A DNA stretch of 14,904 nucleotides from the NCBI GenBank assembly GCA_938021455.1, contig CALIGP010000436.1, positions 1-14,904 on the forward strand, in the 5' to 3' direction. Of this stretch, positions 13,858 through 14,904 are shown piece after piece. A program made the translations under genes and the position numbers. The stretch comes from an uncultured Lewinella sp. Lineage in GTDB: Bacteria; Bacteroidota; Bacteroidia; Chitinophagales; Saprospiraceae. Every line of letters starts with the position of its first letter. Position 1 is the stretch's first letter. The notes under the pieces are model-generated. The model was not told the DNA's origin. It worked only from the letters and a program-made list of their open reading frames with translations, and ran no database searches.

Positions 13858-13889
13858 CAAATATAAAGCACTTTGTGTTTCAAAGCAAA
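13858..13889 (-). promoter_or_regulatory. promoter of the four-gene run
   Basis: On the minus strand TTTG (13886-13889) is followed after 20 bases by TATATTTG (13858-13865), the best match in the window to the full Bacteroidota promoter. The start is expected near 13854, 11 bases before the GTG start codon. Confidence 0.72.
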
Positions 13890-13924
13890 TACTCACTACT
13901 TCTATTTGTTCTTTCCAATATCCG

Positions 13925-14071
13925 GGCGCCGGGGCGCAGGTGCAGGGGGAAGGTTACCAGTACGCGCTACCTCCGGCAGCGACCGGCCAAAGCAGCTTCC
14001 AGCTGCGCTACCGATTAATAGCGCGCGCAGAGCACGCTTCGGCCGGTCGCGCGCAAAGCAACGCGTACGCC
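13925..14071 (-). repeat. REP-like repeat, copy B (diverged, longer)
   Basis: Copy B lies in opposite orientation to copy A. On the plus strand it has hairpin 2' GCTACC-TCC-GGCAGC (13966-13980, one mismatched pair), spacer GACCGGCCAAA, hairpin 1' GCAGCT-TCC-AGCTGC (13992-14006) and GCTAC (complement of GTAGC). It then carries about 34 extra bases, including a second GGCCGGTCGC in reverse orientation, before the same end GCGTACGCC (14063-14071). Similarity to A also covers the G-rich flank before 13960. It ends about 20 bases before the prfA -7 box. Confidence 0.7.
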
Positions 14072-14091
14072 AAACATTCCCCTCAACCGTT

Positions 14092-14099
14092 TATCTTTG
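14092..14099 (+). promoter_or_regulatory. Bacteroidota -7 box of prfA
   Basis: TATCTTTG matches TAnnTTTG exactly and lies between repeat copy B and the prfA leader. Initiation near 14103 would give a leader of about 58 bases. No TTG is found at the usual distance upstream. Confidence 0.55.
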
Positions 14100-14125
14100 C
14101 GATCTTCCGTATTTGGCCTACTACG

Positions 14126-14154
14126 CCAAAATACCAACGAACCAAAATACCAAC
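14126..14154 (+). repeat. 13-base direct repeat in the prfA leader
   Basis: CCAAAATACCAAC occurs perfectly twice (14126-14138 and 14142-14154), separated by GAA, and ends six bases before the TTG start codon. The stretch is A/C-rich and unstructured, so it could be a protein-binding or ribosome-standby site; this is inference. Confidence 0.7.
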
Positions 14155-14160
14155 CTCACT

Positions 14161-14904
14161 TTGCTCGACCAGCTCGCCGCCATCTTTCATCGCTTCAAGA
14201 ACCTCGAGGAACAACTCTCTGACCCGGAGGTAATCACCGATGCCAGTAAGTTTACCAAAGTCAACAAAGAGTACGGTAAGCTGCGGCCCATCGCGGACAC
14301 CTATCTGGAGTACAAGGACCTGCTCGACAACCTGGAGAGCGCCGAGTCTATGCGCAAAGACCCCGACCCGGAGATGCGGGAAATGGCCCAGATGGAATTC
14401 GAAGAACTCCGCGATCGTAAAGAGGTGATGGACGAGGAGATCAAAGTAATGCTCATCCCGAAAGACCCGGAAGATGAGCGGGACATCATCATGGAGATCC
14501 GCTCTGGAGCGGGCGGCGACGAAGCCGCCATCTTCGCCGGCGACCTCTACGATATGTACAAGCGCTACTGCGAAGGCAAGGGCTGGAAACTGGAAGTCAT
14601 CGATGAAAACGAAGGCACCGCCGGCGGTTACTCGAAGCTCGTCTTTGAGGTCCACGGAGACGATGTATACTCTCACCTCAAGTTCGAGTCCGGTGCCCAC
14701 CGTGTCCAGCGAGTACCGAGAACGGAGAGCCAGGGCCGGGTGCATACCTCCGCCGCCACGGTCGCCGTCTTACCCAAGATGGAGGAAGAGGACATCAACA
14801 TCAACAAGGCCGATCTGAAGATCGATACCTTTCGCGCCTCCGGCGCGGGTGGACAGCACGTCAACAAGACGGAGTCCGCCATCCGGATCACCCACCTGCC
14901 TACG
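14161..14904 (+). CDS. prfA: peptide chain release factor 1, N-terminal part
   Basis: The first 248 residues of RF1 are present; the window ends inside domain 3. RF1 recognises UAA and UAG in the ribosomal A site and triggers release of the finished protein. Visible are the N-terminal helical hairpin (LLDQLAAIFHRFKNLEEQLSDPEV, translated M at position 1), IRSGAGGDEAAIFAGDLYDMYKRYCE, the stop-codon-reading loop RVPRTESQGRVHTSAATVAV with tripeptide P186-R187-T188, and the catalytic GGQ at 230-232. No ATG lies upstream in frame at a sensible distance. TTG 14161 gives MLDQLAAI, which matches where RF1 proteins normally begin (MLDKLEAI-like). The leader carries a -7 box and a 13-base direct repeat. 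Confidence 0.93.
   Translation, partial: MLDQLAAIFHRFKNLEEQLSDPEVITDASKFTKVNKEYGKLRPIADTYLEYKDLLDNLESAESMRKDPDPEMREMAQMEFEELRDRKEVMDEEIKVMLIPKDPEDERDIIMEIRSGAGGDEAAIFAGDLYDMYKRYCEGKGWKLEVIDENEGTAGGYSKLVFEVHGDDVYSHLKFESGAHRVQRVPRTESQGRVHTSAATVAVLPKMEEEDININKADLKIDTFRASGAGGQHVNKTESAIRITHLPT

Noticed and set aside
14083..14745. 220-codon minus-strand frame opposite prfA
   Set aside because: It is the complement of a strongly conserved RF1 coding region and has no recognisable family.

Overview
The window reads as a chromosomal segment of a Bacteroidota bacterium, most plausibly in or near the Saprospiria/Lewinella group. The phylum call rests on several perfect Bacteroidota-type -7 boxes (TAnnTTTG), two of them with a TTG 20-21 bases upstream; on scarce Shine-Dalgarno sites; on a TlpA-type lipoprotein and a PorT-like outer-membrane protein; and on the overall protein style. 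The finer placement is an impression only. No phage, CRISPR array or complete insertion sequence is visible.

Layout. 1-1575 (+): the 3' end of the Kdo transferase gene (waaA), overlapping by ATGA a secreted two-domain PPC-like protein, then a dodecin. A strong terminator and a 160-bp MITE-like element with 13-bp terminal repeats follow. 1823-3028 (-): a periplasmic thioredoxin-like protein and a two-domain Nfu iron-sulfur scaffold. 3174-4049 (+): a PorT-like outer-membrane beta-barrel, facing a long perfect hairpin. 4226-5854 (-): a thioredoxin-fold lipoprotein and upstream of it tRNA-Gly(GCC), each with a recognisable promoter. 6030-7472 (+): an ArnT/PMT-like membrane glycosyltransferase whose promoter nearly touches its start codon. 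7490-8416 (-): a PfkB sugar kinase. 8667-10349 (+): FAD-dependent glycerol-3-phosphate dehydrogenase (glpD). 10590-13843 (-): a compact four-gene run, transcribed as DUF6688-type membrane protein, shorter membrane paralogue, P-loop kinase, M74-like murein peptidase. 14161-14904 (+): peptide chain release factor 1 (prfA), cut by the window end and apparently starting at TTG.

Most of the genes are housekeeping or envelope functions. The unusual content is mainly between genes. Two diverged copies of a GC-rich REP-like repeat (about 8456-8572 and 13925-14071) share a two-hairpin core, and a stem base pair has changed in a compensatory way between them. A third palindrome cluster lies downstream of glpD. 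The MITE sits between the thioredoxin-like gene and its likely terminator. The prfA leader holds a perfect 13-base direct repeat just before the TTG start. The least understood genes are the tandem membrane paralogues at 11943-13843, which share a six-segment membrane plan but only one of which carries the conserved Cys/His-containing C-terminal domain.
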